NCBI GenBank assembly: GCA_031284525.1
Contig: JAISZR010000004.1
Location: forward strand, 248,001-312,000
Direction: 5' to 3'
DNA: 64,000 bases
From: Oscillospiraceae bacterium
GTDB lineage: Bacteria; Bacillota; Clostridia; Oscillospirales; Ruminococcaceae
Shown here: piece by piece, positions 44,718 through 53,614 of the stretch
Position numbering within the stretch: position 1 is the stretch's first letter
How the letters are laid out: every line of letters begins with the position of its first letter
The notes under the pieces: model-generated
The model's input: only the letters and a program-made list of their open reading frames with translations
What the model was told of the DNA's origin: nothing
The model's database searches: none
Position numbers and translations under genes: made by a program

Positions 44718-46379
44718 ATGCAAAACGAAGACTTAAGGCTCTGCATGGGATGCATGAATTATGTTGATAACAGTGACGCGACCTGCAAAGTTTGCGGCAC
44801 CAACAGGTATAAGGGAAATAGCAGAGAATTCCTTAAAGCGGGGAGCACTTTGGGGACGGAATATTTGGTTGGTTGCGTGCATAGCTATGATGGCGAGCAT
44901 GTTATTTATGTTGGGAAAGATTTGGTGAGTGGTAGAGCTTGCCTTATCAAGGAATATTTCCCCAGCATACTTTCTTCCAGATTGCAGACCGGAGAGCTAG
45001 TTCCAAAGCTCAGCAGTGAAGTGCAACATAAAACATTTATGGTGGATTTTTTGGATTTGCATCAAACTTTAAAACAGCTAAATGCATTCGAAACTCTTGT
45101 TAAGATCGAGAATATTATGGTTTGTAACAAAACGGTTTATGTGATTTACCCCAAAATGGAGCTGATCAGCTTGGCTGCGTACCTTGAAAAACATCAAAAG
45201 CTGAGCTGGGAAAACGCCAAAAGGTGGCTCTTTTCTTTGAATCATCTGCTGATAAATGTGCATAACAATGGGATAATACACAGGGGGATAAGTCCACAGA
45301 CGATATATTTAGATTCTGCTTGTGAAAATATTTTCCTGTGGGATTTCTCGATTCCACCAGTTAGGACAAAGAATACGCAAATCAGGTATCAGTTATTTGA
45401 GGGATATAGTGCACCTGAACAATATTTCTCGAATAAGTGGCAAGGGGAATGGACAGACGTTTATTCCATGGCCTGCGTTTTGCTCAAAATGCTAACGGGA
45501 CACACGTTGAAGGAATTGCCGGAAGATTTTTTCGTTGCGCCAAGTAAACTGAACGAAAAAATCCCTGCTGGCGTGTTGGATACGATCAGCAGGGCGATTT
45601 GTAAAGATCGTCAAGAAAGAACACAAACGATTAGGCAGTTTAATTCGGGGTTGTTGGCTGATTGCCGCAAAGACGAATTAGCCGGAGATGCCACAGTGGT
45701 TTTTGATGCGAGCAGTGCGAGTTTGAATCAAAACAAAGTGCTTGAAATTGGGCAAGAAAGTAATCCGGAATCTGACAAAACTTCGCGGTCGAAATCTAAG
45801 GGTTTTCCTTGGGTTAGTGTGTTTATCGGTTCAATTTTGGTTGTTGGTTTTGCCATCTATTTTGCCCTTTCCTGGATGAATGAAAAAAGAGAAATGAAGC
45901 CACAAAAGATGGAAATAAGCCGCATTAGCGAAAAACTCCACAAAAAAAATGAATCCCTGAAACTTGAGAACTTTGTTGCGAAGTCATTTGATGAGGTCGC
46001 AAAAAGTGTGGACGGAAAGATAACGTTCAATGCCACTCACGAGTTTGATGATATTACGGAGGCCGGCTCTATCGTCCGGCAAGACCCCCTGCCGGGTACT
46101 CTCTATGACCCTACAGGGCCACTCACCGTAAACGTGATTGTTAGCAAGGGGCCCGAACTGGTGAAATTGCCGCAGGTTCGAGCTAGAGATGTTGACGAAC
46201 TGACCAAAGAACTGGATGCCCTCGGCGTGAAATACGAAAAGTTCTACGGCGAAAACGACGACGTTGAAGTGGATGTGGTATATGATTCCAACAGGCGAGA
46301 TTACGAAGAAATTGCGAAAAACGCAGACAAGGTATTGCTTTACGTGAAGAAAAATAAAGAACGGTCCGAAGGTAACTAA
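44718..46379 (+). CDS. Zinc-ribbon, kinase-like, PASTA membrane protein (probable pseudokinase)
   Basis: A 553-residue protein. A zinc ribbon uses Cys9/12/23/26. The kinase-like domain (~45-320) belongs to the Firmicutes group with CLIKEYFP, in which Lys78 is kept. The catalytic loop, HRDISPDNI in active relatives, reads HRGISPQTI at 188-196, so the catalytic Asp and metal-binding Asn are gone, and DFG is DFS (209-211). A membrane helix (~368-388) leads to two extracellular PASTA-like domains (~415-545) that may bind peptidoglycan or muropeptides. ATG has GGAGAG 9 bases upstream. It likely signals by binding, not by phosphotransfer. The 3' end overlaps khpA tail to tail by 4 bases. Confidence 0.85.
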   Translation: MQNEDLRLCMGCMNYVDNSDATCKVCGTNRYKGNSREFLKAGSTLGTEYLVGCVHSYDGEHVIYVGKDLVSGRACLIKEYFPSILSSRLQTGELVPKLSSEVQHKTFMVDFLDLHQTLKQLNAFETLVKIENIMVCNKTVYVIYPKMELISLAAYLEKHQKLSWENAKRWLFSLNHLLINVHNNGIIHRGISPQTIYLDSACENIFLWDFSIPPVRTKNTQIRYQLFEGYSAPEQYFSNKWQGEWTDVYSMACVLLKMLTGHTLKELPEDFFVAPSKLNEKIPAGVLDTISRAICKDRQERTQTIRQFNSGLLADCRKDELAGDATVVFDASSASLNQNKVLEIGQESNPESDKTSRSKSKGFPWVSVFIGSILVVGFAIYFALSWMNEKREMKPQKMEISRISEKLHKKNESLKLENFVAKSFDEVAKSVDGKITFNATHEFDDITEAGSIVRQDPLPGTLYDPTGPLTVNVIVSKGPELVKLPQVRARDVDELTKELDALGVKYEKFYGENDDVEVDVVYDSNRRDYEEIAKNADKVLLYVKKNKERSEGN

Positions 46380-46630
46380 GTTTTTCCACTTTGATTTTCT
46401 TCCCGCAGTTCGTTGATGTTGAGCCCAATGCACTTGTTTATTGATTTTGCGTAATAATTCACGATGGTTCTTATTGCGGCAGCGGTCCGTCCACCTTTCC
46501 CGATCACCCGGGCTATGTCCTCTTTGGCAATCGCGAGCTCCACATTGGTGTCATTGAGGTTGATTTTGACAACATAGTCGCCGTCAACTATGCCGTCGAA
46601 AATTGCGTTTATCAGTTCCCTAACAGCCAT
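46376..46630 (-). CDS. khpA: KH-domain RNA-binding protein KhpA
   Basis: An 84-residue cytoplasmic RNA-binding protein. Its single KH domain carries the GxxG loop in IARVIGKGGRTAAAIR. In Firmicutes KhpA pairs with KhpB/EloR to control cell elongation genes. It follows rpsP by 10 bases, the standard order. Its C-terminus extends a few residues beyond the core domain. Confidence 0.93.
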   Translation of the reverse strand: MAVRELINAIFDGIVDGDYVVKINLNDTNVELAIAKEDIARVIGKGGRTAAAIRTIVNYYAKSINKCIGLNINELREENQSGKT

Positions 46631-46640
46631 AAATATCCCT

Positions 46641-46868
46641 CTATTTCTTTAAGAGTGCCTTGATTGTATCTGTAGGTTGTGCGCCTTTGCTCAGCCAGTA
46701 ATTGACTCTTTCTTTGTCGATTTTTATCACGGCAGGATTGCGATTGGGGTCGTAGTAGCCAATCTCTTCAATGAACTTGCCATCTCTTGGCGACCTGACG
46801 TCGGCAATAACCACTCTATAAAAAGGTGCCTTCTTTGCTCCTATCCGTTTTAGCCTTATTTTCACCAT
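46641..46868 (-). CDS. rpsP: 30S ribosomal protein S16
   Basis: A 75-residue small-subunit protein needed for assembly. [20 protein letters not shown], then [20 protein letters not shown], are diagnostic. ATG at 46868 has GAGGGAGA about 9 bases upstream; the frame begins 18 bases earlier at GTG without good spacing. It sits between ffh and khpA. Confidence 0.96.
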   Translation of the reverse strand: MVKIRLKRIGAKKAPFYRVVIADVRSPRDGKFIEEIGYYDPNRNPAVIKIDKERVNYWLSKGAQPTDTIKALLKK

Positions 46869-46890
46869 ACAAAACATCTCCCTCACATAT

Positions 46891-48207
46891 TTATCTTTTC
46901 TTGTGCCTTTTTTTGTTGCCGCTGAATTGTTTCATCATTCGATTCATCGCTTCGAGGCGTTTGAGCAACTCATTAACATCCCCAACTTTGCGACCACTGC
47001 CGGCTGCAATCCGCTTGCGTCGGCCTGCATTAATCAACGCAGGTTCCCGGCGTTCTTTTTGGGTCATTGATGAAATCAGTGCTTTTGTTTTGAGCAATTC
47101 GTCTTCGCTTTTGTCAATTTGCTCATCTGTGATCTTGTTGCCAACACCTGGCAGCAGTGATATGATGTTTTTTAATGAGCCTAGCTTTTTCATGGTCTGC
47201 ATGTTCGAAAGGAGGTCGTCGAAATCAAAAGAACTTTTTCTCAGATGCTCTTCAATTTTTTGCTTTTGGTTCTCGCTAAACGTGGATTCCGCCTTTTCGA
47301 TCAGAGAAATTGTATCACCCATCCCGAGGATCCGAGAGGCCATTCTATCCGGATAAAACACGTCAAAATCGGCAAGTTTTTCACCTGTGCCAACGAATTT
47401 GATGGGCTTTTGGGTAATGGCTTTTATTGAAAGAGCGGCTCCGGCTCTGGCATCGCTATCTAACTTTGTTAAAATGACGCCATCGATTGAAATGGCCTCA
47501 TCAAAAGCTGACGCCGCATTGACTGCATCCTGCCCGGACATGGAATCAACAACAAGCAAAGTTTCGTCTACATTAACAACCTTTTTAATGTTTTTGAGCT
47601 CATCCATCAGTTCGGCATCAATCTGCAGTCTTCCGGCGGTATCTAGTATAATGACATCATAGCCGTTATCTTTTGCATAACGCACACTGCTTGTGGCTAT
47701 CTGCACGGGATCGATGTTCCCTCGCTCAAAAACATAAATATGAGCCCGTTCGCCAGCCGCTTTCAGTTGCTCGATCGCCGCGGGTCGGTAGACGTCACAC
47801 GCGACCAACATCGGATGTTTGCCCTTTGTTTTAAGGTGATGGGCCAACTTTGTTGTGGTCGTTGTTTTGCCGCTCCCCTGCAGACCGCAAACCAGCACGA
47901 TTGACGGTGGTTTTGCCGAAAAATTGATTCGCTCATTCTTGGAGCCAAGCAACTCTACAAGCTCTTGGTTGACAATTTTAATAATCTGCTGAGCGGGCGT
48001 CAGGCTTTGTAGCACTTCTTGACTAACCGCCGCGCTTTGGATGCGATCGATGAAGTCACGAACGACCATGTAATTAACGTCGGCTTCGAGCAACGCCAAC
48101 TTAATTTCACGCATTGCTGCGCGGACATCCTTTTCGGAAATTTTGTTCCTAAAGCGCAATCCTTGAAACGTTGAAGAAATCTTATCTGCCAACTTTTCGA
48201 AAATCAG
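46891..48207 (-). CDS. ffh: Signal recognition particle GTPase Ffh
   Basis: A ~438-residue SRP protein that targets nascent membrane proteins. Domains: N (1-~90), G with [25 protein letters not shown] and GTGEK, and a short M domain (~300-438) with only modest methionine content and a basic end. The first usable ATG/GTG/TTG is TTG at 48192, but the frame continues upstream as IFEKLADK, the conserved Ffh start. A CTG at 48207 (overlapping the ylxM stop as CTGA) or the ATT at 48204 is therefore probably the real initiator. Confidence 0.92.
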   Translation of the reverse strand: MIFEKLADKISSTFQGLRFRNKISEKDVRAAMREIKLALLEADVNYMVVRDFIDRIQSAAVSQEVLQSLTPAQQIIKIVNQELVELLGSKNERINFSAKPPSIVLVCGLQGSGKTTTTTKLAHHLKTKGKHPMLVACDVYRPAAIEQLKAAGERAHIYVFERGNIDPVQIATSSVRYAKDNGYDVIILDTAGRLQIDAELMDELKNIKKVVNVDETLLVVDSMSGQDAVNAASAFDEAISIDGVILTKLDSDARAGAALSIKAITQKPIKFVGTGEKLADFDVFYPDRMASRILGMGDTISLIEKAESTFSENQKQKIEEHLRKSSFDFDDLLSNMQTMKKLGSLKNIISLLPGVGNKITDEQIDKSEDELLKTKALISSMTQKERREPALINAGRRKRIAAGSGRKVGDVNELLKRLEAMNRMMKQFSGNKKRHKKR

Positions 48208-48596
48208 AGCTCTTCACCACCTTGCTCAACTTGTTCTTCAAGCAACTCACCGAGCAGTTCCGAAACTTTTTTGAGCCGTTTGGTCAGTTCGGCCGAAAAT
48301 AGATACTTTCGATTATATTGGTTCAATGAGCCGATTAGCTCATCGATTTGACGGCACTGTGTCCGCATTTTGGAATAATTCCCGGCCACACGCAGTCGTT
48401 CCTCAAGCAGAGCGAGAGAAGTTTCCACTTTTTTGATGTGGTCCCTGACGCCTTGCCTGGTGATCCCCAAAAGCTCTGCAATTTCACTGAGTGAAAGATC
48501 TTCGTTGAAATAAAGATGGGCAACTTCTTTTTGTTTGTCAGTCAACATGGCACTATAGAAATCCAACAAATTTGAGATACCTAAATTTTTAGCCAT
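48204..48596 (-). CDS. ylxM: YlxM/p13-like DNA-binding protein
   Basis: A 130-residue protein preceding ffh, as in most Firmicutes. A sigma-70 region-4-like helix-turn-helix is visible: LLDFYSAMLTDKQKEVAHLY, then DLSLSEIAELLGITRQGVRD. YlxM stimulates SRP function in streptococci. ATG at 48596 has GAGAGG 6 bases upstream; the longer frame to 48644 would begin upstream of the promoter-defined start. Its stop overlaps the presumed ffh start. Confidence 0.92.
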   Translation of the reverse strand: MAKNLGISNLLDFYSAMLTDKQKEVAHLYFNEDLSLSEIAELLGITRQGVRDHIKKVETSLALLEERLRVAGNYSKMRTQCRQIDELIGSLNQYNRKYLFSAELTKRLKKVSELLGELLEEQVEQGGEEL

Positions 48597-48649
48597 ATAT
48601 AACCTCTCAATTACTGAAAAAGTAAAGGCACAAGGCTTTACCAACGTCC

Positions 48650-48678
48650 AGTATACAGCCTGTTTTGAATTTTGTCAA
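48650..48678 (-). promoter_or_regulatory. Promoter of ylxM-ffh-rpsP-khpA
   Basis: On the - strand: consensus TTGACA, 17-base spacer, TATACT. Transcription would start near 48643, ~47 bases before ylxM. Confidence 0.8.
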
Positions 48679-48941
48679 ATTTTTTTATGCATTTACTTAC
48701 GGGCCCAAATGGTTTATGTAAAACAAGGATGTTCCAAAGCCCACAAATATTTGAGTTAATTTAGATCATGCTTTTTTTTCGTTACGCGCAGCGCAAGGGA
48801 ATCGACACAGCGGACAGGTTGTGGTAAACCCTCCGGTTAGGGAAGCTCTTTTTCTCAAGACTTCGTTTTTTGCTTCCCAGATCTGCGTGTAAAAATTTTG
48901 AATCGGGTTCGGGTGACGTCGGAAATTTGCCGAGCACTCTC
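48679..48941. other. Intergenic region between divergent ylxM and fba
   Basis: About 260 bases without a supported gene. I looked for an SRP RNA because of the neighbouring ffh, but the GGAAGCAGC-type tetraloop region is absent. No riboswitch recognised. Confidence 0.5.
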
Positions 48942-48970
48942 TTGCATCTTGTTGAAAGTTGAAGTATAAT
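48942..48970 (+). promoter_or_regulatory. Promoter of fba
   Basis: TTGCAT (48942-48947), 17-base spacer, TATAAT (48965-48970). The predicted start near 48977 excludes the upstream part of the fba frame and supports the GTG at 49037. Confidence 0.75.
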
Positions 48971-49036
48971 GACTTGCGTGAAACAGGGGATGCTACTGGG
49001 TGTGCCAGAATTTCGGTTGAGGAGGAAGCGGGAAGA

Positions 49037-49903
49037 GTGTTAGCTTCGGGAAGGGAAATTTTGACTAGGGCGAATCAACAGGGTTATGCCGTTGGGGCGT
49101 TCAATGTCAACAACATGGAACAAGTTCAAGCTGTTATAAGTGCGGCAGAGCAAAAGATGTCCCCTGTGATTTTGCAGGTTACACAGAGTGCAATAAGGTA
49201 CGCGGGGCTGCTTTGTTTGAGTGATCTTGTCAAAAGTTTGGCAGAAAAAAGTTTTGTTCCGGTTGTGTTGCACCTTGACCACGGAACGACATATGATGTG
49301 ATAATTCAGTGCATCAGAAGCGGATTTACGTCTGTTATGATTGATGCTTCGATGTTTAGCTTGGATGAAAATATCAAGGAAACTAAAGAGATTGTTAAGG
49401 TGGCGCATGCATGCGGGGTTTCGGTCGAGGCGGAGCTTGGCGAGGTTTCGAGTGCAAGAGATGGCAATGTCGCGGATGGGTTAGGGGCCGGATATGGTGC
49501 CATGTTTACGGATCCTGTGCAAGCAGAAACTTTTGTGAATGCAACGGGGATTGATTTTCTTGGCGTTTCAATCGGGAATGCGCATGGGAAATATAAGACC
49601 CCGCCGTGTTTGAATTTCGAAAGGTTAAGTGAGATAAAAGCGTTGGTCAAGATTCCGCTTGTTTTGCATGGGGCTTCTGGAATCGCGCAGGACGATCTGA
49701 AACTAGCCGTTAAAAATGGCATTAATAAAATTAACATAGATACCGATTTGAGACAAGCGTTTGGTGACGGGCTCCGGGAGGTTTTTTCAGCCAATCCTAG
49801 TGAATGTGATGTTAGAAAACTGTGTGGAAGAGCCCGGGAGAAGATGATAGAAGTTGTGAAGGAAAAGATAAATGTGTGTGGATCAACGAAAATGGTGCTT
49901 TAA
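49037..49903 (+). CDS. fba: Class II fructose-bisphosphate aldolase
   Basis: A 288-residue zinc aldolase of glycolysis. GYAVGAFNVNNMEQVQAV opens the barrel; zinc and catalytic residues lie in LHLDHGTTYDV, EAELGEV, IGNAHGKYK and LHGASGI, followed by KINIDTDLR. The frame reaches back to 48959, but that is upstream of the predicted transcript start. GTG at 49037 has AGGAGG 11 bases upstream. It is followed 18 bases later by the YebC gene. Confidence 0.92.
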   Translation: MLASGREILTRANQQGYAVGAFNVNNMEQVQAVISAAEQKMSPVILQVTQSAIRYAGLLCLSDLVKSLAEKSFVPVVLHLDHGTTYDVIIQCIRSGFTSVMIDASMFSLDENIKETKEIVKVAHACGVSVEAELGEVSSARDGNVADGLGAGYGAMFTDPVQAETFVNATGIDFLGVSIGNAHGKYKTPPCLNFERLSEIKALVKIPLVLHGASGIAQDDLKLAVKNGINKINIDTDLRQAFGDGLREVFSANPSECDVRKLCGRAREKMIEVVKEKINVCGSTKMVL

Positions 49904-49921
49904 GCGAAGGGGTCAGGGCAT

Positions 49922-50638
49922 ATGTCAGGACATTCAAAGTGGAGTAACATAAAACGGAAAAAAGAAAAGACCGATGCACAAAGAGCGAAAATAGTTACGA
50001 AAATAAGTCGTGAAATTTTAGTGTGCGTTAAAGAACACGGTTGTGACATGAGTTCCAACCTCAAATTGGCCGAGCTTTTTGCCAAAGCGCGGGCGAATAA
50101 TATCCCATCAGAAAACGTCGAAAGATTGATTGCCAAGGCCTCCGGGAACATGGATAAAAACAATTACGAGGAAATCATCTATGAAGGCTATGGGGCGGCC
50201 AGTGTTGCCGTTATGGTGCGAACTTTGACGGATAACAGAAACAGGACGGCTGGCGATTTGCGTTATTATTTCGATAAGTTCGGTGGAAACCTTGGGCAAA
50301 CCGGTTGTGTGAGTTTTCAGTTCGCTGAAGTTGGAATGGTTGTTCTTGCCGGTGAGATAGATGAAAAAGAGTTGATGCAGGATCTGATAGAGCTTGATGT
50401 TGAAGATTTTGAGGTTTTGGACGGGATGGCGGTTATCACAACAAAGCCGAGCAGATTGTCTGACGTCAAAGTTGCACTGAATGCAAAGTATAGCGTGATT
50501 GAGGCTGGTTTTGAGCAGCAACCTCTTAATTTCGTAAGCGTCGAGGACGAAGTAAGTTTGGGGAAGGTCAGGGGTTTGTTAGATGCTTTGGATGACAACG
50601 ATGATGTGCAAAAAGTATGGTGCAACTTGGAGGAATGA
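49922..50638 (+). CDS. YebC/TACO1 family protein
   Basis: A 238-residue protein beginning MSGHSKWSNIKRKKEKTDAQ, the family signature, with NIPSENVERLIAKASG and YEGYGAASVAVMVRTLTDNRNRT further on. YebC-type proteins act as transcription regulators or help ribosomes translate difficult proline-rich stretches. It is complete and in normal length. Four bases separate it from dut. Confidence 0.95.
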   Translation: MSGHSKWSNIKRKKEKTDAQRAKIVTKISREILVCVKEHGCDMSSNLKLAELFAKARANNIPSENVERLIAKASGNMDKNNYEEIIYEGYGAASVAVMVRTLTDNRNRTAGDLRYYFDKFGGNLGQTGCVSFQFAEVGMVVLAGEIDEKELMQDLIELDVEDFEVLDGMAVITTKPSRLSDVKVALNAKYSVIEAGFEQQPLNFVSVEDEVSLGKVRGLLDALDDNDDVQKVWCNLEE

Positions 50639-50641
50639 AGC

Positions 50642-51085
50642 GTGACTAAAATTCGCATTAAGAGGATGAGCCCGTGGGCCAAGCTGCCGGCAAGAGCAAC
50701 AGCTGGAAGTGCCGGCTGTGACCTTTGCGCGGCAACAGAAGGCAAAACACGGGTTCCTGCTGGTGAAACAGTTAAGATTCCAACTGGGATTAGTGTGGGG
50801 ATACCAACTCGGGAACTTGTCGGTTTGGTTTTTGCGCGGAGCGGGCTTAGTGTTAATGCTGGCGTTTCTTTAGCCAATGCCGTTGCCGTGATCGATAGCG
50901 ACTACAGGGGAGAGATAGTTGTGGCGCTTCGCAATCATTCCCCAAATGATTATTTTGTTGAAGCGGGGGAGCGTATCGCGCAGCTGCTTGTTATGCCGGT
51001 CGTTCTCTTTGAGTTTGAAGAAGCTGACGAGTTGGGGAACACGCAAAGGGGTGACGGTGGTTTTGGATCAACAGGAACAAGATGA
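50642..51085 (+). CDS. dut: dUTP diphosphatase
   Basis: A 147-residue trimeric dUTPase that removes dUTP and supplies dUMP. All five motifs are present: AGSAGCDLCA, ARSGL, GVIDSDYRGEI in the form AVIDSDYRGEI, GERIAQLLV and the C-terminal RGDGGFGSTG arm. Motif 1 has Cys next to the usual Asp. GTG start. Its end overlaps the DUF3006 gene by ~35 bases in another frame. Confidence 0.94.
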   Translation: MTKIRIKRMSPWAKLPARATAGSAGCDLCAATEGKTRVPAGETVKIPTGISVGIPTRELVGLVFARSGLSVNAGVSLANAVAVIDSDYRGEIVVALRNHSPNDYFVEAGERIAQLLVMPVVLFEFEEADELGNTQRGDGGFGSTGTR

Positions 51086-51359
51086 TTCGGATGCTTTTGG
51101 TGCCGTTTTGCGCAACAATTGGGTGCTGATTGTCGATAGATTCGAGGGGGATTATGCCCTATGTGAAGTGTCTTCGTGTGACAAAATTATTAAAATTCCC
51201 AAAAACAATTTACCAGTTGGTGTTGCCGAGAGCGACGTCTTAAAGCTTGACCCTTTGGGGAGAAAGTTAGTGATTGACGTTGCAATCACGGCGCAAAGAC
51301 GTAAAGAGTCGCTTGCGAAGTTAGAAGGTCTTTTGAAATCAGGATCTCCGACATCTTAA
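51051..51359 (+). CDS. DUF3006-like small protein
   Basis: A ~102-residue acidic-to-basic protein. WVLIVDRFEGDYALCEV followed by IKIPKNNLPVGVAESDVLKL matches the DUF3006 beta-barrel pattern, function unknown. The start is uncertain: GTG 51051, GTG 51057 or TTG 51063, with AAGGGGTG nearby. It overlaps dut, so translation is coupled. The C-terminal ~30 residues form a charged helix with AQRRKESLAKLEG. Confidence 0.7.
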   Translation: MTVVLDQQEQDDSDAFGAVLRNNWVLIVDRFEGDYALCEVSSCDKIIKIPKNNLPVGVAESDVLKLDPLGRKLVIDVAITAQRRKESLAKLEGLLKSGSPTS

Positions 51360-51444
51360 TCTTGGTCTTATCGCCGGTTTGCTTTGTATAACGGTGTGGT
51401 TTGAAGGTTTTGTGGTGACGGACAAGCGAAGTTGATAAGTTTGT

Positions 51445-51531
51445 GGAGAAGTGGCCGAGCGGTCGAAGGCGCACGATTGGAAATCGTGTGAGTGTTGAGC
51501 TCCGTGGGTTCGAATCCCTCCTTCTCCGCCA
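51445..51531 (+). tRNA. tRNA-Ser (GGA)
   Basis: Acceptor GGAGAAG pairs with CTTCTCC, followed by G and encoded CCA. The D-arm TGGCCGAGCGGTCGAAGGCG, anticodon stem CACGA/TCGTG with anticodon GGA at 51479-51481, long variable arm and GGTTCGAATCC T-arm are all clear. Confidence 0.96.
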
Positions 51532-51585
51532 GATTGTTTTTAAGTTGCGCTCTTGTCTATTGGCGCTGGGTTCTTTTTGAGAAAT

Positions 51586-51612
51586 TAAAGTTCGCCAGAA
51601 ACAAGTCGATAC
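51586..51612 (+). promoter_or_regulatory. SigD (sigma-28) flagellar promoter
   Basis: TAAAGTTC (51586-51593), 11 bases, GTCGATAC (51605-51612), i.e. TAAA-N15-GTCGATAC, close to the SigD consensus TAAA-N15-GCCGATAT with exact spacing. It lies ~80 bases before the flagellin start. Confidence 0.75.
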
Positions 51613-51690
51613 ATAGCATAGCTGGAAAGTTTAACTATTGAATTGACAGCGAAGATGTTTAATTTGTAAGGATGGAAGGGATGGGAATTT

Positions 51691-52623
51691 ATGTCAGGTT
51701 ATTCAATTAACTTTAACCCAAACATGCACAATGCTCTCCGCGGAACGGAGAGGACCCAGACGGCAGCAAACAAGGCGCTGCAGAGGATGCAGTCTGGTAA
51801 GCGAATAATAAAAAACAGCGACGACATCGCTGGTTCTATGCTCGTGGCTGGATTGCGATCGGAAGCAAAAACCAGAATACAGGGCATTGCCAATCTTCGC
51901 GAGGGCCTTGGCATCTTGGCGCTCGTCGATTCAGCGGTCTCGAGCGCAAAAGAGCACGTGGAGGAAATAGCGGCGATGTACCTTCAGGGATATGGTGCCG
52001 TTCGGTCGCCGCAGCAGATAGCGCAGCTCAGCACGGCAATACAGGGCGCTTGGGCGGCGTACAAGCGCGAGATCATGGGCGCTGCTTACGCTGGCAAAAG
52101 ACTACTGACCGGCGGGTTCGCTGCGCGCGGTGTATTCTTTGGGGAAGGCTGTGTGACGTTAGGTTGTGCTAATTTAAGCTGCGCGGCGTTGTCTCATGCT
52201 GCGTTGGCCGCTGGGATGAACTCTCATAACGGTGCGGGTGCCGCAAGGCTTTTGGATCCGTTCTGCGATGGAGCTCATTTGGCGAGCACGGTGACGTTCT
52301 CGAACGTAGGCAGGGCTGAGATTTTGAGCGGGTGCAACATGATTGCCTCGTACCTCGCTGGTGTTTCTGCCAACATCGGTATGCAACAAGCAACAGTTGA
52401 AGCAGTGGTGCGCGGACAGGAGGCGGAGGCGGACGCTTGTGAGATCGCACGCTCCCTGATAGAGGACATCGACCTTCTGTCTTCTCAGAAAGACGCGGCA
52501 CAGGCAGCGGCTCTGAAGCAAGCAGCGACTAGTGGTTGGTTGCTGGTTCTTGAGATGCTGCAGTCGGATGCCAGCGGGCAGCAAGGAGCGATTGGAGTTG
52601 TTAGCCGAATTGTTCACGGCTAA
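51691..52623 (+). CDS. Divergent flagellin
   Basis: A 310-residue protein. The N-terminus matches the flagellin D0/D1 region: ALRGTERTQTAANKALQRMQ, then SGKRIIKNSDDIAGSMLVAG, then NLREGLGILALVDSAVSSAK. The C-terminal ~90 residues are heptad-rich and helical, but the usual RI.D.D.A.E..... and final LLG-type ending are eroded. Residues ~150-200 hold several cysteines and many alanines, unusual for flagellin. GC is visibly higher than in neighbouring genes. A flagellar promoter and a terminator isolate it as a single-gene unit. It could be a minor filament, a hook-filament variant or a repurposed surface fibre. Confidence 0.78.
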   Translation: MSGYSINFNPNMHNALRGTERTQTAANKALQRMQSGKRIIKNSDDIAGSMLVAGLRSEAKTRIQGIANLREGLGILALVDSAVSSAKEHVEEIAAMYLQGYGAVRSPQQIAQLSTAIQGAWAAYKREIMGAAYAGKRLLTGGFAARGVFFGEGCVTLGCANLSCAALSHAALAAGMNSHNGAGAARLLDPFCDGAHLASTVTFSNVGRAEILSGCNMIASYLAGVSANIGMQQATVEAVVRGQEAEADACEIARSLIEDIDLLSSQKDAAQAAALKQAATSGWLLVLEMLQSDASGQQGAIGVVSRIVHG

Positions 52624-52631
52624 GAAATCAA

Positions 52632-52679
52632 AAAACGAGCGGAACACAGGCCTTTCACGGCTTTGTGGTCCGCTTTTTG
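52632..52679 (+). terminator. Rho-independent terminator of the flagellin gene
   Basis: A long near-perfect stem (AGCGGA/TCCGCT, CACA/TGTG, GCC/GGC around a TTTCAC loop) followed by TTTTT, 10 bases after the stop. Confidence 0.8.
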
Positions 52680-52879
52680 GTGTTTTTGCTTTCGTTTCTT
52701 TGCTGTTTGCGGCAACTTGCGCGCGGGGCCGAGGTGGCAGAGGCGGCGCAAGAAAATGGGGGCACGATCGGGCTCCGAGAACTTTGGCGGAAAAAAGCGG
52801 AAAAGAAAAGTCACCCTTTGGCTCCATGTGGCGTCGGAGGGTGATGTTTTTGTATTTTTTCCCGGCAAGCAAAAGGGAA

Positions 52880-53614
52880 CTACAATTCAGACGTCCCACT
52901 TCCGGCGTTGTCTGACTCCTGTGTTTTTTGCAATTGATAGCCTACGCCCCAAATTGTTTTCAAGGACCACAGCTGGGAAGCCCCGTTGATTTTTTCGCGA
53001 ACGCGCTTGATGTGGACGTCCACAGTGCGGGAGTCGCCGTAATATTCGAAGCCCCACACCTCGTCCAAAAGCTGGTTTCTTGTGTACACTTTGTCGGGGT
53101 TACTGGCAAGCAAAAACAGAAGCTGCATCTCCTTTGGCGGTAATGCCACTTTTTGCGATTTGATGATCGCTTCATACCTCACCATGTCAATTGCAAGATT
53201 ATCAAGGCATACGCGAGTTTTGGTGCTGTCTTTTGGTACGTTATATTTAGTTGCCCTCCTGATTTGCGCTTTGATGCGTGCCGTCAGTTCTTTCGTGTCA
53301 AATGGCTTAATAACATAGTCGTCTGCGCCGAGCTCAAAACCCAAAACTTTGGCGAAAACATCGCTCTTATAACTCAAAATCACAATGGGGCAGTTAGACT
53401 GGTTGCGGATATCTTTACAGATTTGCCAGCCGTCAACAAACTGAAAAACCACATCCATAATAACGAGATCCGGTTTTATAGATTCAAATTTTTCCTGCCA
53501 CTTGCTTGGGTTGGTAATCATTTCTACGGCACTGTTCTCATGTTCCAAGTGCGCTTTCAAAAACTCTGAAGAATTTTTGTCTTCGTCTATTATCATAATC
53601 TTTCTGAGTGGCAT
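52880..53614 (-). CDS. OmpR/PhoB-family response regulator
   Basis: A 244-residue two-component regulator. The receiver is intact: acidic IIDEDKN, phospho-acceptor in LVIMDVVFQ, switch Ser in VILSYKS and Lys in YVIKPFD. The winged-helix output ends with SRTVDVHIKRVREKI, then IWGVGYQL. ATG at 53614 has AAAGGAG 8 bases upstream; the frame runs 38 codons further without a site. No histidine kinase gene is adjacent, so its partner is elsewhere. Confidence 0.92.
   Translation of the reverse strand: MPLRKIMIIDEDKNSSEFLKAHLEHENSAVEMITNPSKWQEKFESIKPDLVIMDVVFQFVDGWQICKDIRNQSNCPIVILSYKSDVFAKVLGFELGADDYVIKPFDTKELTARIKAQIRRATKYNVPKDSTKTRVCLDNLAIDMVRYEAIIKSQKVALPPKEMQLLFLLASNPDKVYTRNQLLDEVWGFEYYGDSRTVDVHIKRVREKINGASQLWSLKTIWGVGYQLQKTQESDNAGSGTSEL

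Noticed and set aside
48679..48941. Possible SRP (4.5S) RNA near ffh
   Set aside because: The conserved GGAAGCAGC loop and its pairing stem are not found on either strand.
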